Source: Candidatus Micrarchaeaceae archaeon (GTDB lineage: Archaea > Micrarchaeota > Micrarchaeia > Micrarchaeales > Micrarchaeaceae). Taken from it: a DNA stretch of 64,000 nucleotides. Positions within the stretch are counted from its first letter, which is position 1. Every line of letters begins with the position of its first letter. The notes below the pieces were generated by a model that was not told where the DNA came from, did no database searches, and saw nothing but the letters and a program-made list of their open reading frames with translations. Shown piece by piece: positions 8,423 to 17,575 of this stretch. The stretch lies in contig DAIDAC010000004.1 of NCBI GenBank assembly GCA_027310825.1, positions 1 through 64,000 on the forward strand, in the 5' to 3' direction. A program made the translations under genes and the position numbers.

Positions 8423-8749
8423 ATGGTAACCTTCAATGAATTCGCAGCGATAGAGCTTAGGGTAGCGAAGATCGTGGACGTTGAAGACCTTACTGCAGCA
8501 CGCAAGCCGATGTACAAGCTAAAACTTGACGTTGGTGAGCTCGGCGAAAGGATTCTTGTCGCCGGAATCAAGCCGTGGTATACAAAGGAGGAGCTCATGG
8601 GACGACTCATCATAATAATCGTGAACCTAGAACCGAAAAATATTGCTGGTGAGGTGTCGCAGGGAATGCTTCTTGCAGCTGATGATGGAGAACGCGCAGT
8701 GCTTCTCCAGCCAGATAAGGACATCTTGCCTGGAAGCAGAATTCGCTGA
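8423..8749 (+). CDS. tRNA-binding OB-fold protein (MetRS-beta-like)
   Basis: This 108-residue OB-fold tRNA-binding domain of the MetRS C-terminal/EMAP/CsaA family begins with FAAIELRVAKIVDVEDL and ends with SQGMLLAADDGERAVLLQPDKDILPGSRI. In many archaea this is a separate subunit that improves tRNA binding by methionyl-tRNA synthetase. The adjacent convergent gene is a MetRS that ends without this domain, which supports that partnership. The two genes are end to end (8749/8750). Confidence 0.9.
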   Translation: MVTFNEFAAIELRVAKIVDVEDLTAARKPMYKLKLDVGELGERILVAGIKPWYTKEELMGRLIIIIVNLEPKNIAGEVSQGMLLAADDGERAVLLQPDKDILPGSRIR

Positions 8750-10411
8750 TTAGGAATAGCTCTTTATCTTCTTTATCTGTTCGTCGGTAAGCTTCTCGAA
8801 TATCGGCTTTGGCTCTAGTTTTGGCGCGAGCTTCGGCGCCTTTGAAAGCAACGCCAATGTTGGTGTCTTTTCTATCCCGAAATATTTCAGGGCTCTTGCG
8901 CTGGCGTTTGGCACGAATGGGAAAATCAGTATTCCAACCGTGTATGATATCTTTAGGAGCGTATTCATTATCACAGAGAATTCCTTTGCAGAAGTTGGGT
9001 CGTTCAGCGACTGCGCTGTCTTTGCGATAAGCCATGGTTCCTTTTCACTTATGAGCGAGTTGCCGACATCGGTGATTTCGACAACGGTCTTCAGCGCTTC
9101 CCTCAATTCTACTTTTTCAAAAAAGTTGGTGTATTTCTTCACAAGGTCGTCAAGCTTGTCTGACACTGCCATGTCCACTTTCGCAGTGCTATCGAATATT
9201 TCTTTGTTTGTGTTGATGAGAGTTAGCACTCTTTGGAGAAGGTTGCCTATCTTTCCATTCATTATCTTGTTGACGGATTCGACGAAGCCTTCGGTTGTGA
9301 AATCTGCATCTGCATTCTCAGGAGCAGTCAGCATAAGCGCAAATCTCCAGTAGTCCGGATCTTTCACAACCGATATTGCTTCCGCCATATCCATGCCAAT
9401 TCCTCTGCTCTTTGAAAACTTCTTGCCTTCCCAGTTGAGAAATTCGTAAGACTTCAGGGTGTGGACAAGCGTGTAGCCCAAGTCTGAGCCCAAAAGCATG
9501 CCTGGAAAGAGTATCGAATGGAACACGATGTTGTCTTTGCCCATGAATTGAACGATTGTTGTGTCTTTGGCTTTCCAGTAACTCTCCCACTTCGGAGCAT
9601 TCCATTCCTTTGTTATTCCAATATAACCAATCGGTGCGTCAAACCAAACGTAAAATACCTGATCTTCAAAGCCTGTGAGCGGAACCGGGAACCCCCATTT
9701 TGTGTTTCTGCTAATATCGCGAGGCCTTAACCCCTCTTTGAAGTACTTCTTTGTCTCGTTGATGGCGTTCTTGCTCCACTCGTTCTTCGATGTCTGTTCA
9801 AAGAACTTTTCGAGCTTTGGCTGGAGCTTTTCAAGGTCGAGCGCAAGGTTCTTCGTCTTCTTGAAAACTATGTTCTTCTTGCCGCAAATTGTGCAGTGTG
9901 GCTCGATTAAGTCCTTCGGGTCGAGAAGGTTTTGGCATTTGTCGCACTGGTCGCCCCGTGCAGATTCGTATCCACACTTCGGGCATTTTCCTTCTATGAA
10001 TCTATCTGCAAGAAATATTTTGTCTGTGTTGCAATACGGAAGTTCGTGCTGTGTTTCAGTTATGTATTTGTTCTTGTAGAGCGCATTGAATATCTGGTCG
10101 GTTATTTCCTTGTTCTGCTCAGTATGGGTGCTTCCATAATATGTGAAGTTGCAGCCGAATTTGAGAAAAAGGGACTTTGCCGTCTCGTGAAGTTGAGTTG
10201 CGAGCACTTTTGGATCGGTTTTGTCCCTCAGGGCGCGCACTTCCAACGCGGTACCATGCATATCTGATCCGCAAATGAAGATGAAGTCGTCTCCCCTCAT
10301 TCGCAGATAGTTAGAATACACATCAGCAGGCAGCACAGAGCCTACAAAATTGCCTAAATGTGGTGTAGAATTGACATATGGCAATGCAGATGTTACGATT
10401 ATCTTACTCAA
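8750..10411 (-). CDS. metG: Methionyl-tRNA synthetase
   Basis: This 553-residue class I synthetase charges elongator and initiator tRNA-Met. The HIGH motif appears as TPHLGN (near residue 15) and KMSKS as KFSKSRG (near 330). Two zinc-knuckle pairs lie at about residues 140-175 (CPKCGYESARGDQCDKC and HCTICGKK). The C-terminal dimerisation/tRNA-binding domain is absent and is probably supplied by the 108-residue protein next door. TATA-like sequences at about 10448-10456 precede the ATG. Confidence 0.97.
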   Translation of the reverse strand: MSKIIVTSALPYVNSTPHLGNFVGSVLPADVYSNYLRMRGDDFIFICGSDMHGTALEVRALRDKTDPKVLATQLHETAKSLFLKFGCNFTYYGSTHTEQNKEITDQIFNALYKNKYITETQHELPYCNTDKIFLADRFIEGKCPKCGYESARGDQCDKCQNLLDPKDLIEPHCTICGKKNIVFKKTKNLALDLEKLQPKLEKFFEQTSKNEWSKNAINETKKYFKEGLRPRDISRNTKWGFPVPLTGFEDQVFYVWFDAPIGYIGITKEWNAPKWESYWKAKDTTIVQFMGKDNIVFHSILFPGMLLGSDLGYTLVHTLKSYEFLNWEGKKFSKSRGIGMDMAEAISVVKDPDYWRFALMLTAPENADADFTTEGFVESVNKIMNGKIGNLLQRVLTLINTNKEIFDSTAKVDMAVSDKLDDLVKKYTNFFEKVELREALKTVVEITDVGNSLISEKEPWLIAKTAQSLNDPTSAKEFSVIMNTLLKISYTVGILIFPFVPNASARALKYFGIEKTPTLALLSKAPKLAPKLEPKPIFEKLTDEQIKKIKSYS

Positions 10412-10501
10412 ACTACCACTTACAACAAAAAGAAGTCACTGCACTTCCGGATATACCTTTTGAAGAAATGTATATTAACGTTGTGTAGACAATTCTGGTT
10501 G

Positions 10502-10512
10502 TCTATAATATC
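10502..10512 (+). promoter_or_regulatory. TATA box of the MCM gene
   Basis: The sequence tctataatatc lies about 42 nt before the MCM ATG (10549), implying a leader of some 15 nt. The 137-nt gap to the divergent metG holds promoters for both genes; I see no further gene in it. Confidence 0.5.
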
Positions 10513-10548
10513 AGAAGGCGCTAATACTTCTGCTTTTGGGGCGATTGG

Positions 10549-12618
10549 ATGGGAGACCCTCTCGTTGATGCAATACGAACAAGATTCGACGACTTCTTGG
10601 AGCGTTATTACAGAGAAGGCATTAACGACATAATTGTGGCGTTTCCTGACAAGAGAAGCCTTACTGTAGATTTCAACGATCTCAGCAAGTTCGATCCAGA
10701 CCTTGCTGCCGAGCTGATAAACAAACCGGACCTAATTATTGATGCTGCTACCGAATCGCTGAAGGGAAAGCTCGGCGAGCTTGATCTCGGCGACAACGAA
10801 GTTCACGTCAGGTTCAAGGGACAGAATACAAACAGCCCGCTAATCATGGATGTTGGATCAGCTAACATAGGCAAGCTGCTCAAGCTCGACAGCCTGATAG
10901 TGAAAAGGTCGGAAATAAGCCCGAAGGCGAAGATCGATGCTTACAAATGCAGCTACTGCGGTGCTATATACAAATTCATAGACGGAAAAGATGAAGTTCT
11001 CGACATATGCCAGCAGTGCAAAAGGAAGTCGCTCAAGCAGATGCCTGAAGATTCCTCTTTCATAAACTTCCAGAAAGTGGCCGTGCAGGACCCTCTTGAG
11101 AAACTGCGCGGAAACTCTCCGACGTGGCAGCTTGAAGTTTGGCTCGAGGACGATCTTGTCAACAAGATAATTCCGGGAGACATAATCGAGCTGACTGGAA
11201 TCCTTAGGATAAGACCAAGGAAAAATCTTAAGGGGAAGATAGACAGGAGCCTATACACTATGTTCCTCGAAACAAGCTCGATAGTTCCGAAGCAGAAAGA
11301 GTTTGCCGAACTTTCGATAAGCGAGGAAGAAGAGCGGCAGATAAAGGAGCTCGGCAGCGACCTGAAGATATTCGACAGGATAACAGACTCGATAGCCCCT
11401 TCGATTTACGGTTACAAAGAGATAAAGCAGGCAGTCGCACTCCAGCTTTTCGGCGGCACACCAGGAAAGAAATTGGTTGACGGAGGGCCGATAAGAAGCG
11501 ATATGCACGTGCTTCTGATTGGAGACCCTGGAAGCGCAAAAACAAGAGTGCTTCAGTCAGTAGCAAGACTTGTTCCGAAGGGAATTTACGTGAGCGGAAA
11601 ATCCGTCACCGGAGGAGGAATGACTGCGATCGCGGAGAGGGACGAATTTTCTGAAGGAGGATGGGTGCTGAAGGCAGGAGCTCTCGTTTTGGGATCCGGA
11701 GGGACATGCTGCATAGACGAATTCGACAAAGTCGGCGATGACGACAGGGCTGCGCTCCACGAAGCGCTTGAATCGCAGACAATCAGCGTCGCAAAAGCGG
11801 GAATCATCGCAACGTTCAATGCAAGGACCGCGGTTCTTGCGGCTGCAAACCCGAAGTTTGGGCGGTTCGATCCGAACACATTCCCTGCACAGCAGTTTGA
11901 TATACCGACGACACTGCTTTCAAGATTCGACCTTATATTCCCAATCAAAGATACGATGGACGAGGAGCTTGACAAGAACATAGCCCACCACATTTTGCTG
12001 CAACACGAGGCTGCAGGCGCAACAATCGCAGACATGAAGGACCACGAGCAGGTAGATAAACCTCCAATCGATGGAGAGCTTCTAAGAAAATACATTGCGT
12101 ACGCCAAGAAAACAGTCCTGCCTCGCCTTAGCGAAGAGGCGTCGAAGCGAGTGCAGGAATATTATGTTGAGCTTAGAAAGATCGGCCAACGCCAGGGTGC
12201 AACTCCAATCACTCCGCGTCAGATAGAGGGTCTTGTCAGAATGGCCGAAGCGAGCGCGAAGGCACGGTTGTCCGAGATTGTGGAACTTAGCGATGCAGAG
12301 CGTGCAATAGGTTTGCTCGAATACATGATGAACACGCTAGCCGTCGACACGACTGGAAGACGCGACATAGATATGCTCACTACAGGAATGCCGAGGGAGA
12401 AAGTAGACAAGATGAATAACATCATAGGAATAATCAGAAAGCTCGAAACAGAGGGCGGAGGGACCGGAGCCAAGTATGGCGCCGTGCAAGAAGAGGCACT
12501 CAAAATCGGCATAGATGCGACTGCATTCACAAGATACATACAAGAACTGGAACGTTCCGGCGACATATACACTCCAAAGCCGGGTGTGCTGAAGCTTGTG
12601 AAGAAAGATTCTGAGTAG
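10549..12618 (+). CDS. mcm: MCM replicative helicase
   Basis: This 689-residue MCM protein would form the ring helicase of the replication fork. The N-terminal region has a zinc motif (CSYCG ... CQQC, residues about 135-165) and an OB fold. The AAA+ core has Walker A GDPGSAKT (near 325), Walker B CCIDEFDK (near 388) and the arginine-finger motif LLSRFDL (near 460). A C-terminal winged helix follows. GINS and PCNA, its usual partners, are encoded at 52.3 and 25.5 kb. Confidence 0.98.
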   Translation: MGDPLVDAIRTRFDDFLERYYREGINDIIVAFPDKRSLTVDFNDLSKFDPDLAAELINKPDLIIDAATESLKGKLGELDLGDNEVHVRFKGQNTNSPLIMDVGSANIGKLLKLDSLIVKRSEISPKAKIDAYKCSYCGAIYKFIDGKDEVLDICQQCKRKSLKQMPEDSSFINFQKVAVQDPLEKLRGNSPTWQLEVWLEDDLVNKIIPGDIIELTGILRIRPRKNLKGKIDRSLYTMFLETSSIVPKQKEFAELSISEEEERQIKELGSDLKIFDRITDSIAPSIYGYKEIKQAVALQLFGGTPGKKLVDGGPIRSDMHVLLIGDPGSAKTRVLQSVARLVPKGIYVSGKSVTGGGMTAIAERDEFSEGGWVLKAGALVLGSGGTCCIDEFDKVGDDDRAALHEALESQTISVAKAGIIATFNARTAVLAAANPKFGRFDPNTFPAQQFDIPTTLLSRFDLIFPIKDTMDEELDKNIAHHILLQHEAAGATIADMKDHEQVDKPPIDGELLRKYIAYAKKTVLPRLSEEASKRVQEYYVELRKIGQRQGATPITPRQIEGLVRMAEASAKARLSEIVELSDAERAIGLLEYMMNTLAVDTTGRRDIDMLTTGMPREKVDKMNNIIGIIRKLETEGGGTGAKYGAVQEEALKIGIDATAFTRYIQELERSGDIYTPKPGVLKLVKKDSE

Positions 12619-12621
12619 TTA

Positions 12622-13950
12622 TTACTTTGATGCCCTTTCGTCTCCGTTTCTCGGCTTCATCGGCATTCTTATAGGTTGCCCATCTCTGAGTAGAGACGCT
12701 TTCTTCTGTGGTACATCTTGCACTGCCGGCTCTTCGTTTGTAGGCTGCGGATTTGCCACGCGCAATATTTCTTCGTCTGTCAAGACTGGCCGTAGCTGCT
12801 CCGTTGGCGGCTTTTTGTTGAGCGCCACCCCAAGTGAAACGAGCACTATTTCTGTGACTTTTGTCAGTAACTGCTCTGCGTTCACCTTCGTGACAACCGG
12901 TGCCACGTTGAGTATTATCGCAGTTGCAGTAGCAGGTTCAAGCTGCACAAGAGCAGAATACATGCTGTCCGCAACCAGTGGCTGTGTGCTTCCCTGCGTG
13001 TAGTCTATCCTATTTGATATGGTGACAATTGCTCCGTTGACAAGCAGTGTTGTTTGCGTGTCTTCTGATGCATTGATCAATTTCCTCATTAGCGGAATCT
13101 GGTTTTGGGTGTGCATGAAGCGTTTGTTCTGCTGCCCTCTTTCTGCTATGGCGTTGTGGAGTGTCTGCATAATCAATGTTTCGCCCTGCACCTTCTGTTC
13201 GCTAAGGTCGACTTCGTCGGTTGATACGAGTGCTCTTACTACTGTTCCAAGCACAAGCCTCTCTGCCAATCCTCCTGTGCTCTCTGCTTCGTGCAATACG
13301 ACTATCGCGTCTTGGACGTTTTTCGCCATTACTATGAACTTCATGTTGTCTACGCGGTTTACAGTGCTGGCAGTGTTCGACAGCGCCATTAGCCATTGCT
13401 TGATAGCGCTCTTGTCGGCATTGTTCTGTTTTAGAAGATCGTTCGTCTTGTTGCATATGATATCCACAACCTCTCCGGTCACAACGTCGTTATTGGCGTC
13501 TGTTCTGAAGCCGGCGTGTACTATTGTCGCAAGTTCGCTGACCAGATCGGAATCTGTGTACAGAGTTAATGCAACCCTGTATGTAGCGAACAGCCCAACG
13601 AATTTTTGGAACTCATCCTGGTTGAGAGCTGTTTTCGCCTTGCTGATCTCTGAAAGCATTACATTTGCTATCTCTTCGTGTTTTCCGCCAAGAGTTGCGC
13701 ACAGCGTTCTGACTAGTTTCTCTTCTGGAAGCCCTTCTGTGGTCACCACGCTTTCTTGGTGCAGCTCCGCGGCTACCTCTTTTGGAGTTGTAGACTTCGC
13801 ATCTTCGTCGTAATCAGGAATCTTTGCATTCTTCTGCGCGGCTACGCGTGAAACGTCAACTATGCCGTCCTCTGCATGGGCGTGGCCATTCCCGTTGCCT
13901 TGTGCACCCCTTTTGTTCGCCTTTAGTGTCATTTTATCGTCGCATCGCAT
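12622..13950 (-). CDS. Orphan helical-repeat protein
   Basis: This 442-residue protein has a disordered Gly/His/Asn-rich N-terminus (about 60 residues), a helical body (about 70-380) and a polar, proline-rich C-terminus. It has no membrane segment or recognised catalytic motif; the regular helix pattern suggests an ARM/HEAT-like scaffold. A TATA element (TTAAATATC, 13980-13990) lies about 35 nt upstream of the ATG. An in-frame ATG six codons on is an alternative start. It converges on mcm with a 3-nt gap. Confidence 0.72.
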   Translation of the reverse strand: MRCDDKMTLKANKRGAQGNGNGHAHAEDGIVDVSRVAAQKNAKIPDYDEDAKSTTPKEVAAELHQESVVTTEGLPEEKLVRTLCATLGGKHEEIANVMLSEISKAKTALNQDEFQKFVGLFATYRVALTLYTDSDLVSELATIVHAGFRTDANNDVVTGEVVDIICNKTNDLLKQNNADKSAIKQWLMALSNTASTVNRVDNMKFIVMAKNVQDAIVVLHEAESTGGLAERLVLGTVVRALVSTDEVDLSEQKVQGETLIMQTLHNAIAERGQQNKRFMHTQNQIPLMRKLINASEDTQTTLLVNGAIVTISNRIDYTQGSTQPLVADSMYSALVQLEPATATAIILNVAPVVTKVNAEQLLTKVTEIVLVSLGVALNKKPPTEQLRPVLTDEEILRVANPQPTNEEPAVQDVPQKKASLLRDGQPIRMPMKPRNGDERASK

Positions 13951-14034
13951 TCTAGCTATGCAGAATTATAGTGATTTCCGAGATATTTAAGTGCTGTGAA
14001 AATAAGAAATTCCGTAGCAGATGTTTCGGACTCT

Positions 14035-14481
14035 TTATGGGGCCATGTCCTTCTCCGTCCATGTCTCTGTTGAGCCTTTTCTCCTCTTCGGAGTGTAGAT
14101 GTACTCTCTCCCCCAAGGATCGCGGACCTTGACCTTTGACGGCCTGAGTTTGGTATACTTCGACAGGGCGAACTCGTCCTGAATCGGCTCTTCGCGGGTG
14201 AGAGGGCCCTGGATCGGAGCATACGCAGGTTCCTTCTGGACGTCGATTATTGTTATGCAGGAGACGGGGCACTCTTCCTGGCAGATATTGCAGCCTATGC
14301 ATCTCGCCACCTGAATAGGGTATTCAGTCATGTCGACGACAGCTTCGTCGTGGTCGGTCGCCGTGTCCTCTACGTTCTTGTGCATAGGCCGCGTAAAATC
14401 GAGTGTGTTGACGGGACATACGTCTCCGCATACGCCGCACTGTATGCAGATTGTGTTGTCGAAGGTGAATTGGTATGGCAT
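14035..14481 (-). CDS. Dicluster 4Fe-4S ferredoxin-like protein
   Basis: This 148-residue protein has two CxxCxxCxxxCP motifs: CIQCGVCGDVCP (near residue 12) and CIGCNICQEECP (near 63). It should hold two [4Fe-4S] clusters, as in the NuoI/polyferredoxin family, and act as a cytoplasmic electron carrier or oxidoreductase subunit. The start at 14481 is set by GGTGA eight bases upstream; longer readings run into the pilin gene. It is the last gene of an operon after a five-helix membrane protein and a LamG pilin, an unexpected combination. Confidence 0.88.
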   Translation of the reverse strand: MPYQFTFDNTICIQCGVCGDVCPVNTLDFTRPMHKNVEDTATDHDEAVVDMTEYPIQVARCIGCNICQEECPVSCITIIDVQKEPAYAPIQGPLTREEPIQDEFALSKYTKLRPSKVKVRDPWGREYIYTPKRRKGSTETWTEKDMAP

Positions 14482-14489
14482 TGTTTCAC

Positions 14490-15386
14490 CTATGGGGCAG
14501 TATATCCGCTCTCCCACGAGCTGCTGTAGCCTACGCTGATTGCATTTCCATTGTTGTTGTTTCCGGAATAGTCGTTGGCGTTCCCGTTGAGGGGCCACCA
14601 TCCTACGAGGTTTTGGGGTCTTATCGGAGCACCGCCTATGCCTTCCTGATAGAGTGCTTGGACTTCACTTGCGGACAACGTCGTGTTGTAGATTTGCAAA
14701 TTCGCAAGATATCCATTCATGTAGCTGTTAGTGTCCGATTCCCCTATGTAAATAGTTTGTACTGCAAATGCTGTAAGGGCCGCTGTCGGTGGACAGCTTG
14801 AAGGGGTGCCATCATCAAACCACATTTCTGCTCCGTTTATTGAACCTCCCCATTCAACTGTAAGTTGATGCCAGGTGTTTCCAGAAATTGATGAATCCGC
14901 CACCGAATTGATCCAACATCCCCCAGAAGGAGACCACAGTCCGAAATACCACTTGTTGTCAGTCCACTTAAAAAGCTGTATACTATTATCGTTCGTGTTG
15001 CCGACGCCAGCTGCCCCATAATATCCGCCCATCCCCACGAGGCCATGGTACTGTCCGTCATTTGTGGTCCATTGCCTGTTAAACCAAATAACTATAGTAC
15101 CCTGAGAAGGCGTGGCGGTTGATGGCATTGAGGTTGTTATTACGCTACTTGCACCGTTGAACTGCCCCACAAACTCCGGCAGCATCCCGTTGCACTCCCC
15201 CTCCAACGATATTCCTGCAATGCTCTTCTGCACCTGACATGATCCTGCCTGCGCATGCGGTTGGAAGTTTCCGCCAGAGAAAATGCCAAGCTGGAAAAGT
15301 ATCCCAAGCACAACCGCTATGATGAGTATCGCCCAGCCGTACGTCATGAGGTATTCCATTGCCGACTGGGATTTCTTGAAATACAT
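14490..15386 (-). CDS. Pilin-like protein with class III signal peptide and LamG domain
   Basis: This 298-residue protein begins with a class III (prepilin-type) signal, KKSQSAMEYLMTYGWAILII, followed by the hydrophobic helix. Residues about 80-250 resemble a LamG/concanavalin-like fold, with NTWHQLTVEW, an IYIGESDTNSYMNGYLANLQIYN strand region and ALYQEGIGG. It should be processed by an archaeal prepilin peptidase and displayed outside, possibly binding glycans. A near-identical signal occurs in the gene at 63473. The ATG at 15386 is eight bases after the upstream stop. A longer frame is open upstream but overlaps the preceding gene and lacks sense as protein. Confidence 0.88.
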   Translation of the reverse strand: MYFKKSQSAMEYLMTYGWAILIIAVVLGILFQLGIFSGGNFQPHAQAGSCQVQKSIAGISLEGECNGMLPEFVGQFNGASSVITTSMPSTATPSQGTIVIWFNRQWTTNDGQYHGLVGMGGYYGAAGVGNTNDNSIQLFKWTDNKWYFGLWSPSGGCWINSVADSSISGNTWHQLTVEWGGSINGAEMWFDDGTPSSCPPTAALTAFAVQTIYIGESDTNSYMNGYLANLQIYNTTLSASEVQALYQEGIGGAPIRPQNLVGWWPLNGNANDYSGNNNNGNAISVGYSSSWESGYTAP

Positions 15387-15394
15387 CGCATCAT

Positions 15395-16102
15395 CTATGC
15401 CTGCTTTACTATCGGCTTTGGATTGGTCTCTATGCTCTTTCTCGGATAGCTGCCCTTGAAAGACGCGGCAACAGCCGCGGCTCCGGCAATCAGCAGGATT
15501 GTGAATGTGACATAGAACGTGTAGATGCCCATGGCCGGATTGTTCTCCGAGTTGAAGTATGTGTTCATGAAGCCCCAGAAGTTCGATGTGCTTGTCGACA
15601 CCGTTGGCGGAAGCGTAGCTAGCGCGACCGCATTCTCGGTGACAAAAACAGTGCCGAACAGGTAGAGTGTCGTTCCGATAAGCACGAATATTGTGAGCAG
15701 ACTGTTCCATTTTGGAACTTCGTCTGTGTCTACGACCAGAAGAAGCACAAGCGCGAACGCGAAGAAGTCGATTGCGAGCGGCTGGAACGGAACTGCTATC
15801 GGGTAATCTTGGTAGGTTCCTGGCCAGAAAAGCGACACTCCCAAAAACAGTACCAAGAATATGCTCGCGTCTCTCAGTAATACAAAGAGAAGCCACCAGA
15901 TATCCGCTGCCAATCTGAGAGTGAACTTTCTTAGTATCCTCAGGAAATAACCCCTTGCTATCTGCATAGATATCGCAAGCACCGCAAGTATCTCGATGAG
16001 AACTGTAATCGTGTTTTCAGTATAAACAGAGCCGGCAGTCACATAGGTTTGTGCAGAGCCCGCCGCTTGGAATAGCAATGAGATAGGAATACCAAACATC
16101 AT
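15395..16102 (-). CDS. Five-helix membrane protein of unknown family
   Basis: This 235-residue integral membrane protein has about five hydrophobic helices (residues about 30-50, 68-92, 108-125, 133-155 and 195-215) and a short basic tail (KGSYPRKS). No family recognised. It is first in an operon with the LamG pilin (8-nt gap) and ferredoxin-like gene, so it could take part in pilus assembly or anchoring; that is guilt by association only. A TATA element (TTATAAG) lies just upstream. Confidence 0.75.
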   Translation of the reverse strand: MMFGIPISLLFQAAGSAQTYVTAGSVYTENTITVLIEILAVLAISMQIARGYFLRILRKFTLRLAADIWWLLFVLLRDASIFLVLFLGVSLFWPGTYQDYPIAVPFQPLAIDFFAFALVLLLVVDTDEVPKWNSLLTIFVLIGTTLYLFGTVFVTENAVALATLPPTVSTSTSNFWGFMNTYFNSENNPAMGIYTFYVTFTILLIAGAAAVAASFKGSYPRKSIETNPKPIVKQA

Positions 16103-16138
16103 AGCACCGACTTATAATTGAAAGCTACTTCTTAAAAC

Positions 16139-16696
16139 CTATCTGAACTTGAGCACAACTAGGTCTTCAAAGAAGTAGTGGGTTCTTCCGACTATGTCAG
16201 CCTTCAGCTTTTCTGCGTCTTTTTCAAATCCGTTGAGCGAGCTCTCGAGCATCAGCACAACATGCACCGATTCTACGTGCTTCTTGTACTCCTTTAGAAA
16301 CCTGTCGATTAGTTCTCTCCCGTCTGCTCCGCCGTCAAGGGCGATGTGCCTCCTGTTGGTCTCGCCTGTCGGCAGATACGGCGGATTGAATATTATTGTG
16401 TTGTACTTTCCTTTGACGTTGCTGAAAATGTCTGTCTTGAGGAACTTTCCCTTTACTTCGTTGAGCTTTGCGTTCATCTTTGCTGCGGCAAGGGCGTTGT
16501 CATCGATATCTGCGAATGTTACGGTGCAGTTTCTAAGCCCGGCTATTATGCCTTGGATTCCTGAGCCTGTCCCGAGGTCAAGCACCTTGCCGAATGCGTA
16601 ATCTTCGACCGCCTTTGCAAGAAGCTGCGAGTCCTCTAATGCTGGATAGACCTGTTCCTTCTCAACCAACCTGATCTTCTCGTACAGGTAGCCCAT
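16139..16696 (-). CDS. HemK2/Mtq2-type protein N5-glutamine methyltransferase
   Basis: This 185-residue SAM-dependent methyltransferase has the AdoMet loop VLDLGTGSGIQG (near residue 38), an acidic FADIDDN (near 62) and the catalytic NPPYLP (near 103) that marks glutamine/adenine N-methyltransferases. The short form, lacking the bacterial PrmC N-terminal domain, matches the archaeal/eukaryotic enzyme that methylates the GGQ glutamine of release factor aRF1. It follows the aldo/keto reductase by 5 nt. Confidence 0.9.
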   Translation of the reverse strand: MGYLYEKIRLVEKEQVYPALEDSQLLAKAVEDYAFGKVLDLGTGSGIQGIIAGLRNCTVTFADIDDNALAAAKMNAKLNEVKGKFLKTDIFSNVKGKYNTIIFNPPYLPTGETNRRHIALDGGADGRELIDRFLKEYKKHVESVHVVLMLESSLNGFEKDAEKLKADIVGRTHYFFEDLVVLKFR

Positions 16697-16701
16697 GGTT
16701 G

Positions 16702-17505
16702 TTATACGTTGCTAAGAATCTTATAATCTTCGTCGTCTAGCTGCCAACCGACAGAACCAATTATATCGCGTATGTGTCCCTGGTCGACAGCCTTTGGAAT
16801 AGGAAGCGATTTCTTTAGCAGATAGTTCAGTGCAACCTGCACTGGTTTCTTTTTGTAACGCGCTGCCGTCTCTTCAACTTCTTTCATGCGAATCGCGCGA
16901 CCCTGGGCAAGCGGCGTATGCGCTATTATCTTTATCTTCTGGGTTTCGCAGAATGGTATGACATCGTTTTCGTCCTCTTTGTGCATGAGGCTGTACGAGA
17001 TTTCGTTCGCCACTATTCTGTATTTCTGTGCTGCCGCCATTGCAGTTTGAAGATGGCCGATGTGGAAATTGCTGACGCCGATATTTCTTATTAGACCTTC
17101 ATCCATCAGCTTCTCCATCCCCATTATCGTTTCGCGTATTGCCCCGCTTGTAGTCGGCCAGTGTATCAGATAAAGGTCGATGTATTTGCACTTCATTCTT
17201 TCTATGCTGGCTTTCGCAGCCATTTGCACTCCCTCAAAGCCCATGTTGTGGACAAACACTTTTGATATTATTAGTAGCCTTTCGCGGTTGATCCCTTTTA
17301 TCGCCTGCCCGACCAGCTCTTCTGCGTGGCCCTTGCCGTAGAGCTCTGCAGTGTCTATCACGTTAATGCCTTTGTCGAGGGCGTAGCTTATCGCTTTTAC
17401 CTCTTTCTTGTCGTTGGCGGTGCTCTTGAGCATTGCTCCTCCGCCCAGCCTCCAGGTGCCGATGCCTATCGGAAATACCCTTTTGTCACACAGCCTTGTT
17501 ATCAT
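16702..17505 (-). CDS. Aldo/keto reductase
   Basis: This 267-residue (beta/alpha)8 NADPH-dependent oxidoreductase shows the catalytic tetrad: Asp and Tyr in NVIDTAELYG (near residue 50), Lys in LLIISKV (near 80) and His in LIHWP (near 113). NIGVSNF and the C-terminal nucleotide region (PIPKAVDQGH) are also present. The substrate cannot be told. A TATA element lies at 17529-17536. The methyltransferase gene follows 5 nt downstream. Confidence 0.93.
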   Translation of the reverse strand: MITRLCDKRVFPIGIGTWRLGGGAMLKSTANDKKEVKAISYALDKGINVIDTAELYGKGHAEELVGQAIKGINRERLLIISKVFVHNMGFEGVQMAAKASIERMKCKYIDLYLIHWPTTSGAIRETIMGMEKLMDEGLIRNIGVSNFHIGHLQTAMAAAQKYRIVANEISYSLMHKEDENDVIPFCETQKIKIIAHTPLAQGRAIRMKEVEETAARYKKKPVQVALNYLLKKSLPIPKAVDQGHIRDIIGSVGWQLDDEDYKILSNV

Positions 17506-17528
17506 GAAGGTTTCACTGATGACTTATC

Positions 17529-17548
17529 GATATAAATCATTAAATATC
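17529..17548. promoter_or_regulatory. Back-to-back TATA elements
   Basis: GATATAAA (17529-17536) reads as TTTATATC toward the aldo/keto reductase (ATG 17505). ATTAAATATC (17539-17548) faces the orphan gene at 17576. Both distances (about 27 and 32 nt) suit near-leaderless transcripts. Confidence 0.5.
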
Positions 17549-17575
17549 AGAACTTTGTGAGTGATAGAGGTTTAA

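Noticed and set aside
15387-15896. A 468-residue frame extending the LamG pilin upstream
   Set aside because: The added 170 residues lie antisense-like within the five-helix gene in another frame and are Arg/Ser/His-rich; the prepilin signal marks the true start at 15386.
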